Shown: piece after piece, positions 1-5,763 of the stretch | How the letters are laid out: every line of letters starts with the position of its first letter | Numbering within the stretch: position 1 is the first letter of the stretch | Source of the DNA: Anaerolineaceae bacterium | Lineage (GTDB): Bacteria; Chloroflexota; Anaerolineae; Anaerolineales; Anaerolineaceae | Length of the DNA: 5,786 nt | Direction of reading: 5' to 3' | NCBI GenBank assembly: GCA_021107195.1 | Contig: JAIOTF010000278.1 | Span: 1 to 5,786, forward strand | Translations under genes and position numbers: made by a program | The notes under the pieces: generated by a model | Databases searched by the model: none | What the model was told of the DNA's origin: nothing | Seen by the model: only the letters and a program-made list of their open reading frames with translations

Positions 1-172
1 AATTTATTTCACTACCTACACTGTCATCAGGAATTTGCCCTTTTTATCGCATCTTGTCTCTTATAGTAGCTACTTCCACGCTTAGAATTCATGCTCCACC
101 TTTTCTTACTTGACTTGCAGGTAAACTTTGAGAAATACTCGTAGTATGTTCCTAGATACCTTCAGCATAACA
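1..172 (-). pseudogene. Decayed in-frame continuation of the Eco57I-like methylase gene
   Basis: Reading on past the stop of the methylase gene in the same frame still gives protein-like sequence: CYAEGI, then EH, then SLPASQ about 14 residues later, then EVATIRDKMR and finally VGSEI near the window edge. From memory this matches the segment that follows the catalytic domain in full-length Eco57I-like enzymes, a linker leading into the target-recognition half. It is interrupted by TAG (173-175 and 152-154), TGA (89-91) and TAA (44-46), three different stop codons in fewer than 60 codons, whereas the upstream 754 codons have none. No frameshift is needed to follow the resemblance. The gene probably continues beyond position 1, so the full extent of the loss cannot be seen. 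Confidence 0.65.
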
Positions 173-2437
173 CTATGGCAAATCCTTTATAGGAGCCCAT
201 TTAGTAGGAGCAAAACCGCGATCTTGTTTTTTCCAAAGGAAGATTGCTGGAAAGGTAGCTGCAGTCTGGAACACTGGCAACTCCCCAAAATCTGCCACCA
301 TCAAAAACGCTTGTTTATCAAGCAGGTACTGGCGCAATTTTTCGCCGTACCCTGCACGCAGCCACTTGTTGGAAGAAATAAAACAAGCCACGCCATTTTG
401 CCGTAGTAGTTGGTGCGCGCGGGCAAAGAAGTATACATACAGGTCAGCCATGCCGTTGTAAACTTCAGGGTAAAGTCGCCGCAAATCCTGTTTGAGATCA
501 CCCAGCAGCTCCTGGCGCACATACGGCGGGTTGGCCAGAACAATGTCAAAACCGCCCTGTTTAGGAGGCTGAGTCAATTCCATCTGCCCGCCTGAAGTGT
601 TTACGATCCCGGTCATCTTGCCGCTCAAGGTGCTTTCTGCCAGGGCGGGTGCGAAGATTTCTGCAAAATTCACCTGCCAGTCAAAACTGTCATTAGCCAG
701 ATTCGAATCCTTAGGGTATGCCCATTCCCGGATACTCACACGTAATTCCTCTATCTCGGCCGCAATTTCACCCTTCCTGGCTTTGCCGTGATGGCTGTTC
801 ATGTAGTCATTCTTAAGCCGTAAGAACTCCTGCACCTGGTTGATCCGGAACATATCCGGCTGCAACCCGCCAGAGGGATCAGGGGAAGTCAGGCTGTCAC
901 CGGCTTCAATCTTGAAGTCCAAATTGGGCAGCGGAGGCGGATTGTCTCCCTCAAAATCCACGATCAATGACAGCCACAGACGCAAGCGAGCGATATTAAC
1001 TGCGAATACGTCCTTATCCACCCCATACAGGTTATTCTGAATGATCTCTAACTTGCGGTCGTAGGTCAACTGCATATCATTGCTATGCCTGGCGAACAGG
1101 CATTGGCGCAAGTCCAGCAGTTGATGCAGCATACCCAATAGATATGCACCTGAACCGCAGGCCGGGTCACACACCTTCACCGCCCTCAATGTAATCAACG
1201 CTTTCTCCGGGTTGCGCAAGTCACCTGGAGCGTTCTCGTCCACGAACTGGGCAATAGCTGTGTCTGTTTCCTCCGGTAGCCCTGTTGCCAGATATCCCTT
1301 CAACGCCTCACGGCACATGAAAGCCACCACCGGCTTGGGCGTGTAATACGAGCCGCTCTCATGTCGCCCGGTGACCAGCTCTTCAAAAATCTTACCCAGC
1401 ATCTCGGGGTCAACCGCTACTTCCACATCAATGGGAGTGGATTCGGTCACCGTGAAGTTGAAATGACAGATAAGGTCTGTAAGTATCCTGCCCACGATTT
1501 GGTCAGAGAAGAACCATGATTGGTCGTCGCCTTCTTCCTCGAACAGGCCGCCGTTCAGATAGGGAACATCTCCAATCCTGCGCTGTATTTCGATGTAATC
1601 CGAATCATCACGTTTGTCACCGCGCGGGTTATTCAAACCCCAGAAGAAGAGGGTGTTCAGCCTCGAGCGGTGAAAATTGGCCGTGGTTTTGTTGGCATCA
1701 TGATGAACATAATCCACAAACAAGGCCCGCAGATAATTCTGCTGTGGGCTGCTCTCCCCTGGTGGGGTGAATTTCATCCATCCCTTGCGCTCCAAAAAAA
1801 TCAGAAACATCAACCGATTGAAAAAGCGCTGGGTGTAAAGGCGTTTTTGTTCAGCACTCCAATCCAACGTAATGGTGGCCTCAGCCTCCCGGAAAATCTT
1901 CTCGTATTCTCTGTAAAACTCTTTGGTGACCGGCTCAACGTTGAATGCTTCCAGGATCGATTCAATACTCGAAAAATCCGCCTTGCCAATCTGGTTAATA
2001 AAAGTGTGTGCCGGAAGGTCGGGGGAGATGAAATAAGTGTAGCGTCTATAATCATTGATCCCGCGTTTAGTGCCTTGATAGTTATACGTAATCAAACTGA
2101 AGCGAAAGTTTCCTGCTGTATCATGGAATGCGAAAATGCCCGCATCATAATCTGAACCCAAGACTCTTCTCGCAATATTGAACTGCTTCAGTTTCCCACT
2201 TTGTGTTGTCAATCCACGCTGCGATTGGCTGGCAAGCAGAATCAATCGGCGCCCATCATTATCAAAATTGATCTCCCCCAACTTGACCAGGTCCTCAACA
2301 GGATCATCCTCTTTCAGCAAATGAGAAAGATCATCCGATTGCGGCCGAAAGCTTCCACAGGCATTGCGCAGAAACGCAATGAATTTCTGGCGAGTGAATT
2401 TTTTTGTCAATGATTGCAGCAACGGTCGATTGTCCAT
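173..2437 (-). CDS. Eco57I-like restriction-modification adenine methylase, C-terminally truncated
   Basis: A 754-residue protein with the layout of the large Eco57I-type restriction-modification methylases, which transfer a methyl group from SAM to adenine N6 in DNA. Residues ~1-200 form the family's N-terminal region (GIFAFHDTAGNFRFSL at 100-115, FNVEPVTKEFY at 165-175). A helical segment follows (RFFNRLMFLIFLERKGW at 204-220), then SYYTPKPVV at 363-371, SAM-binding motif I DPACGSG at 424-430, and YGVDKDVFAVNIARLRLWLS at 471-490. The catalytic motif NPPY is at 636-639, followed by FISSNKWLRAGYGEKLR at 686-702. I could not identify a convincing nuclease active site. Family members are usually about 1000 residues or more; here translation stops at residue 754, before the expected target-recognition domain, and related sequence with more stops follows. 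The start ATG is preceded by GGGG at about 8 nt. The gene is separated from the upstream TPR gene by a terminator, so it is probably transcribed alone. The product may fold and bind SAM, but site-specific activity is doubtful unless a recognition subunit is supplied elsewhere. Confidence 0.88.
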   Translation of the reverse strand: MDNRPLLQSLTKKFTRQKFIAFLRNACGSFRPQSDDLSHLLKEDDPVEDLVKLGEINFDNDGRRLILLASQSQRGLTTQSGKLKQFNIARRVLGSDYDAGIFAFHDTAGNFRFSLITYNYQGTKRGINDYRRYTYFISPDLPAHTFINQIGKADFSSIESILEAFNVEPVTKEFYREYEKIFREAEATITLDWSAEQKRLYTQRFFNRLMFLIFLERKGWMKFTPPGESSPQQNYLRALFVDYVHHDANKTTANFHRSRLNTLFFWGLNNPRGDKRDDSDYIEIQRRIGDVPYLNGGLFEEEGDDQSWFFSDQIVGRILTDLICHFNFTVTESTPIDVEVAVDPEMLGKIFEELVTGRHESGSYYTPKPVVAFMCREALKGYLATGLPEETDTAIAQFVDENAPGDLRNPEKALITLRAVKVCDPACGSGAYLLGMLHQLLDLRQCLFARHSNDMQLTYDRKLEIIQNNLYGVDKDVFAVNIARLRLWLSLIVDFEGDNPPPLPNLDFKIEAGDSLTSPDPSGGLQPDMFRINQVQEFLRLKNDYMNSHHGKARKGEIAAEIEELRVSIREWAYPKDSNLANDSFDWQVNFAEIFAPALAESTLSGKMTGIVNTSGGQMELTQPPKQGGFDIVLANPPYVRQELLGDLKQDLRRLYPEVYNGMADLYVYFFARAHQLLRQNGVACFISSNKWLRAGYGEKLRQYLLDKQAFLMVADFGELPVFQTAATFPAIFLWKKQDRGFAPTKWAPIKDLP

Positions 2438-2461
2438 TCAATATTCCCCAGACTTTATTTT

Positions 2462-2479
2462 TTGAGGTTTTCCCCTCAA
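2462..2479 (-). promoter_or_regulatory. Small hairpin in the leader of the methylase gene
   Basis: On the minus strand TTGAGG-ggaaaa-CCTCAA forms a perfect 6-bp stem with a 6-nt loop, ending about 25 nt before the methylase ATG. It is followed by A residues rather than T residues, and read from the other strand it also lacks a downstream T-tract, so it is not an intrinsic terminator. If the candidate promoter just upstream is real, the hairpin would lie in the 5' untranslated region near the ribosome-binding site, where it could affect translation or RNA stability. Confidence 0.3.
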
Positions 2480-2491
2480 CAGTCCAATTTA

Positions 2492-2520
2492 AGCATACAA
2501 CTAACGGATTGAATCAGCAA
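2492..2520 (-). promoter_or_regulatory. Weak candidate promoter for the methylase gene
   Basis: On the minus strand TTGCTG (2515-2520) and TATGCT (2492-2497) are separated by exactly 17 bp, matching sigma70 hexamers at 3 of 6 and 4 of 6 positions. The location suits the gene: it lies between the terminator of the upstream operon and the methylase start, and would give a leader of roughly 48 nt. The hexamer match is modest, so this rests mainly on position. Confidence 0.3.
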
Positions 2521-2570
2521 GTGACATTCGTAATTCATCTTAATTTCTTAAATAAACACCTTGTCGTACG

Positions 2571-2601
2571 AAAAATTCCCCGCAGTGTTGTGCGGGGAAT
2601 T
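2571..2601 (-). terminator. Rho-independent terminator ending the hicA-hicB-TPR unit
   Basis: On the minus strand the arms AATTCCCCGCA (2591-2601) and TGCGGGGAATT (2574-2584) form a perfect 11-bp stem with the 6-nt loop CAACAC. The 3' arm runs directly into a T-tract (TTTTT at 2571-2575). The hairpin begins about 20 nt after the stop codon of the TPR gene, the usual position of an intrinsic terminator. It separates the TPR gene from the methylase gene, indicating two transcription units. Confidence 0.9.
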
Positions 2602-2621
2602 CATGGTTCACGATTCTGGAT

Positions 2622-4451
2622 CTATTTATTCGGCAAATCCTTTAGCCAGTTTTTAATAGCATCTTCCTCTAGTGAATATTTCGATTGCTTCGACGCATTT
2701 TCCCAGTGTTGGGCAGCTTCCGAAGAATTCTTCTCCGCAAGTTCAAGACAGCCTGACAGCATCTCTATAAGAGGATACTCAATATCTGCGGGAATGGCTT
2801 TAATCAAATCTTTCGCCGCCTGGTACTCTCCCAATGCAATTGCCGCTGTTGCACCACACGCCTTGGCTGCTGCACAAAAGGTTAATGATCGTCCGGGAAA
2901 GGACAAGGGATCGGGCTGCATATCACCAGTTACCCAAAATGGAATTCTCAGTATAGCCTCTTCATCTATATGGGAGGACTTCAATACAGCATTTGCAAAC
3001 TCCAAGGCTTTCTCATACTTACCAAGCATACAATATAAATATGAAAGATTACACTGAGAGATGACACCAAAAAACCCATCTTCGTCCATCGCGATAACAC
3101 TATGGAACAAAGCTTCAGCTTCCTCGTATTTGGCTTTTCCTGCCAACATATAGCCCAAATTAGTTGAGCAACGCACATCATCTGGTTTGAAAGCTGCCAA
3201 CTGGTAATAGACTGAAATCGCTGCCGCATTTTCTCCCTTCTCATAAAAGGACACACCAATATTGGCCAGGAAATCCAGTCTTTTCTCAGTGTTTTTTTCC
3301 AGATGCGGCCGAATGATTTCCCAGGCATCATCTGCGCGCCCAAGTTGATGAAGAACCTTGTAATGAATTGGGGCCAGTTTATCACTGATTGAAGTATCTG
3401 ATACTGAAGATAAAATTTCCAATGCCTTTTCAGGTTGCCCAACTTCGGAAAGGATTTCAACTGGATAGCTGTAAAAACGTTGATCGGTTGGTATCTCCTC
3501 TCGGGCAATGCTTATTTCTAAAATAGCATCCTCTATTTTCCCCATTGCGAGAAGAGCGTTGGACCGCTGCAAAAAGAGAGCCGCTAAAACAGGCTCAGCT
3601 TCTGCCCGACCTTCAGGATTTTCAAGAATGAGATCAATGCCTATTTGGGAAGTGTTGATCACTTTGTCAAATTGTTCCACTCCTAAAAGCGCATCTGCTT
3701 TTGCCTGCCAATTACGATAGTGTCTCGGATCAATAGCTATTGCGTGTTCGGCTGCCTCAAGAGCTTTGTCAAAATCTCCTTTGGCTGTATAGCACTGAGC
3801 TAAGCCCCGCCAGGCGCGATCAAACTGCGGATCAATTTGGGTGGCTTCCTGCAAAAGATTAATTGAAGCCTCACAGTCATTGGTAATATACCGGGTCAAG
3901 GCAAGCTCAGACAGGGAACGAGCAGTCCTAGCTACTTTCACCACAGCCTCAAAAACTTCCTGCGCAGCTTCAGGCTTATCATGTTTCAATAATAAGTGTC
4001 GTCCATAACGAATACCAAAATCTGGATTTTGAGATTTTTCCCACGCTGTTTGCAGAATAGCTTCCATATCCTTTTCGCTTTCGAGGTGCTTATATACATT
4101 CAGAAGACCATCCAGCGTAATTCGATCAACGGGGTTCTGCCTAAATTGTTTTTCCAAAAATTTTAGGGCTTCAGAATATTCTTCCTGTGAAATCAAAAAT
4201 AATCCCAGGCCTTGCAACGCTTCGGAATTATCTGGATCAAGTTGAATTGCTGTACGGAAAGCAATCTCAGCATCTGCAGGATTGCCCTTTGCTTGATGTA
4301 AGGCACCTAGCATCACAAACGCCGGCGCGTAATCTGGATTTTCATGAATAGCATCCTGCAAAATTCCAATTGCTTGCTGCTCTTTACCTGCCTGACGAAG
4401 AAGCAGCGCCGCAGATACGATTAATGCAGTATTTTCGTTAGAAAGTGTCAT
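2622..4451 (-). CDS. Tetratricopeptide-repeat protein, third gene of the hicAB operon
   Basis: A ~609-residue soluble protein with no signal peptide or membrane segment, built almost entirely of helical TPR units. Clear repeats (numbered from the ATG at 4451) include ~42-73 (YAPAFVMLGALHQAKGN..., ending AIQLDP), ~211-242 (DRAWRGLAQCYTAKGDFDKA, ending AIAIDP), ~289-320, ~393-424, ~427-458 and ~463-495. Weaker, more divergent units lie between these and towards the C-terminus. A non-repeat stretch around 500-525 (FWVTGDMQPDPLSFPG) interrupts the array. TPR arrays bind other proteins or peptides; no enzymatic domain is visible. A GTG at 4466 in the same frame would add five residues, but the ATG at 4451 is better placed behind GTGGATGGA and is preferred. 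Either start lies inside the 3' end of hicB (stop 4438-4440), so the two genes overlap and are probably translationally coupled. An intrinsic terminator follows. The partner is unknown; the HicB extension is the obvious candidate by context. It could instead be a general housekeeping TPR protein recruited by chance. Confidence 0.85.
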   Translation of the reverse strand: MTLSNENTALIVSAALLLRQAGKEQQAIGILQDAIHENPDYAPAFVMLGALHQAKGNPADAEIAFRTAIQLDPDNSEALQGLGLFLISQEEYSEALKFLEKQFRQNPVDRITLDGLLNVYKHLESEKDMEAILQTAWEKSQNPDFGIRYGRHLLLKHDKPEAAQEVFEAVVKVARTARSLSELALTRYITNDCEASINLLQEATQIDPQFDRAWRGLAQCYTAKGDFDKALEAAEHAIAIDPRHYRNWQAKADALLGVEQFDKVINTSQIGIDLILENPEGRAEAEPVLAALFLQRSNALLAMGKIEDAILEISIAREEIPTDQRFYSYPVEILSEVGQPEKALEILSSVSDTSISDKLAPIHYKVLHQLGRADDAWEIIRPHLEKNTEKRLDFLANIGVSFYEKGENAAAISVYYQLAAFKPDDVRCSTNLGYMLAGKAKYEEAEALFHSVIAMDEDGFFGVISQCNLSYLYCMLGKYEKALEFANAVLKSSHIDEEAILRIPFWVTGDMQPDPLSFPGRSLTFCAAAKACGATAAIALGEYQAAKDLIKAIPADIEYPLIEMLSGCLELAEKNSSEAAQHWENASKQSKYSLEEDAIKNWLKDLPNK

Positions 4452-5322
4452 TGTCATTCCATCCACTTACAGAATCAAATCCCGCTACCGCAAATGAAAC
4501 CTCTCTTGCTGAGGTCCTTACTGAATACTGTTGTCTCTCCTGCCCACGTGCTTGGTTAAGCGTAGGAGAATTGATGGATCCGAGTAAATCACGGATTTGT
4601 TCCTGCATTTGTTCTGCTTTTATTGCTCTGTATTTCATTTGGCGATTCGCTTCGATTAACTGCAATTGATCTAGAGTAAATTTGAAAATCGTATCAATGA
4701 TTGGGCTTTGATTTCTGTGTTCTTGAAGCAAATTCGCCAAAGCTTCAGTCTTTTTCTGAGCCCGCTCATATTCATTGTTTTGATTTTCACTTCGGATTTC
4801 TTCAAAGCTTTTTTCTAACCAACTAGAAAATAAAGTTTCATCTAGACTATTAGCTTCTGGTTGTTTACCGGCAGCGATCAATACCTGTTTAATCGCAAAA
4901 GACAAACCAGGCCAAGAAGTTACTGATGATTCTGCATCATCTTGGACAACCTTTATTGATGTTCGCGAAGAAAAACCTACGGCCTCAGCCAAAGCAGAGC
5001 TGATCCACTGATTCAAACTTACGCCGTTTTCTTCAGCGGCTTCAACCAGCTTGCGATGCAAAGATTTGGGAACACGAACCACAAACCGCCCGCTGTAATC
5101 CTCTTCAGGACGTGGTTCGGGAATAGATTCTCCATCTTCGAGTTCCACTTCAAGCCAACCGTACATAGCATCTTCGATCATGCGCAATGCTTCTTCCGGT
5201 GTATCTCCCTGGCTCATACAGTTCGGAAGTTCCTTAATACGAACAAACCATCCGCCTTCAGGTTCGGGGATCAATTCACGCGTATAGGGCAAGCTCATAT
5301 AGTATTCAACATTCTTATCCAT
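4438..5322 (-). CDS. hicB: HicB-family antitoxin with a long C-terminal helical extension
   Basis: A 294-residue protein, about twice the length of an ordinary HicB (roughly 110-150). Residues ~1-70 are the HicB antitoxin fold that binds and inhibits HicA (YTRELIPEPEGGWFVRIKEL, then CMSQGDTPEEALRMIEDAMYG). Residues ~77-117 are a ribbon-helix-helix DNA-binding domain (GRFVVRVPKSLHRKLVEAA, then GVSLNQWISSALAEAVG), the part known in this family to bind the operon's own promoter. Residues ~118-294 are not part of any HicB I know. They contain a Trp/Phe-bearing segment (SWPGLSFAIKQVLIAAGKQ, 136-154), a charged, probably coiled-coil helical stretch (~165-250) and a polar, probably disordered tail. 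The gene starts 19 nt after hicA stops, with GGTGA just before the ATG, and its last codons overlap the TPR gene. Expected regulation is negative autoregulation at the palindrome upstream of hicA. No frameshift separates the antitoxin and extension, so this is a true fusion or family-specific extension. Confidence 0.9.
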   Translation of the reverse strand: MDKNVEYYMSLPYTRELIPEPEGGWFVRIKELPNCMSQGDTPEEALRMIEDAMYGWLEVELEDGESIPEPRPEEDYSGRFVVRVPKSLHRKLVEAAEENGVSLNQWISSALAEAVGFSSRTSIKVVQDDAESSVTSWPGLSFAIKQVLIAAGKQPEANSLDETLFSSWLEKSFEEIRSENQNNEYERAQKKTEALANLLQEHRNQSPIIDTIFKFTLDQLQLIEANRQMKYRAIKAEQMQEQIRDLLGSINSPTLNQARGQERQQYSVRTSAREVSFAVAGFDSVSGWNDNDTF

Positions 5323-5341
5323 TTTTCACCAAATCTTTTGA

Positions 5342-5578
5342 TTATTCTTCCAATTCACGGATTTCATCAATGAGATGCAAGGCATTTCTTATGATAAAAG
5401 GAGCAAGGCGTTTAACATGGGTAGGTACAGGAAAAGATCGAAAACCAGGTCTTTTGTAAATATCATGACCACCTGTTGTTCTCCTATAAACAAAGCCGTA
5501 ACTCTCAAGCAGCTTGATCAACTCCTTTGGATTTGTATTCTTTGTGTTCCTTTTTATTTTTCCATAAAGGTCATCCAT
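5342..5578 (-). CDS. hicA: HicA-family mRNA interferase toxin
   Basis: A 78-residue basic protein of the HicA/YcfA-like family, small double-stranded-RNA-binding-fold toxins that cleave mRNA and block translation until bound by HicB. The core runs from about residue 17: NPKELIKLLESYGFVYRR, then TTGGHDIYKRPG, then FPVPTHVKRLAPFIIRNAL. His38 in GGH aligns with the catalytic histidine of the usual GSHH motif; here the next residue is Asp rather than His. A 15-residue N-terminal lead (MDDLYGKIKRNTKNT) precedes the core. I chose the ATG at 5578 because GTGAGG lies 8 nt before it and the predicted transcript begins near 5598. The in-frame ATG at 5596 would add six residues but leave almost no leader and no ribosome-binding site. 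The toxin-first order with hicB 19 nt downstream is typical of hicAB loci. Confidence 0.88.
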   Translation of the reverse strand: MDDLYGKIKRNTKNTNPKELIKLLESYGFVYRRTTGGHDIYKRPGFRSFPVPTHVKRLAPFIIRNALHLIDEIRELEE

Positions 5579-5604
5579 GCCTATTGCCTCACGCATCTAT
5601 ACTT

Positions 5605-5626
5605 ATAGTACTATATATAGTACTAT
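5605..5626. promoter_or_regulatory. Palindromic operator, likely HicB binding site
   Basis: A perfect 22-bp palindrome covers the spacer and the -10 box of the hicA promoter. It consists of two copies of ATAGTACTAT (5605-5614 and 5617-5626), each itself a 10-bp palindrome, separated by AT, so the copies repeat every 12 bp. Ribbon-helix-helix repressors commonly bind such pairs of short palindromic sites as two adjacent dimers, and HicB here carries that domain. Occupancy would block RNA polymerase at the -10 element, giving autorepression. Confidence 0.75.
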
Positions 5627-5633
5627 GTGTCAA
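5605..5633 (-). promoter_or_regulatory. hicA promoter, sigma70-type
   Basis: On the minus strand a perfect -35 hexamer TTGACA (5628-5633) is followed after exactly 17 bp by the -10 hexamer TACTAT (5605-5610, 4 of 6 matches to TATAAT). The spacer is AT-rich. Transcription would begin near 5598, giving a leader of about 20 nt before the preferred hicA start at 5578, which contains the GTGAGG ribosome-binding site. This is the strongest promoter-like sequence I found and would serve hicA, hicB and the TPR gene up to the terminator at 2571. Confidence 0.8.
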
Positions 5634-5670
5634 TATCATTAATATTGGTTTTTGTTGTTATTGGACTTTG

Positions 5671-5695
5671 GACAATCCGCAATTGCAGGGTTGTC
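5671..5695. repeat. Imperfect inverted repeat enclosing a second palindrome
   Basis: GACAATCC (5671-5678) and GGGTTGTC (5688-5695) pair over 8 bp with one G-T wobble around a 9-nt loop that contains the 8-bp palindrome GCAATTGC (5679-5686). Neither strand has a T-tract directly after it, so it is not a standard terminator. It could be a binding site upstream of the hicA promoter or the edge of an element outside the window. The role is unknown. Confidence 0.35.
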
Positions 5696-5698
5696 GCC

Positions 5699-5763
5699 AA
5701 AAGCGTAAAATGAGCCGAAAAAGCCACAAAATGTCGCAAAAACCTCGTAAAAACGGTTCCAAA
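5699..5763. other. Phased A-tracts, probable intrinsically curved DNA
   Basis: Seven runs of 3-5 adenines lie at 5699-5702, 5707-5710, 5718-5722, 5728-5731, 5738-5742, 5749-5753 and 5761-5763. Their centres are about 8, 11.5, 9.5, 10.5, 11 and 11 bp apart, close to one helical turn, the arrangement known to bend DNA. The tract begins ~66 bp upstream of the hicA -35 box. An alternative reading is the lysine/arginine-rich start of a plus-strand gene: an open frame begins at ATG 5710 (or 5731) and runs off the window. It has no ribosome-binding site and only 25 codons are visible, so I do not call it a gene. Confidence 0.45.

Noticed and set aside
1..175. Stop-codon reassignment or readthrough in the methylase gene
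   Set aside because: Three different stop codons (TAG, TGA, TAA) would all need to be read as sense within a short stretch, while other genes here use TAA and TAG as normal stops. Decay is simpler.
1520..2155. Long plus-strand open frame of 211 codons
   Set aside because: It lies entirely opposite the methylase gene, whose minus-strand protein has clear family motifs; the plus-strand product shows no recognisable domain.
2462..2479. Hairpin before the methylase gene as a terminator
   Set aside because: The stem is only 6 bp and neither strand has a T-tract after it.
2404..3057. Plus-strand open frame of 217 codons across the TPR gene end and the terminator
   Set aside because: It runs through the intrinsic terminator and antisense to the well-supported TPR gene, and its product has no recognisable features.
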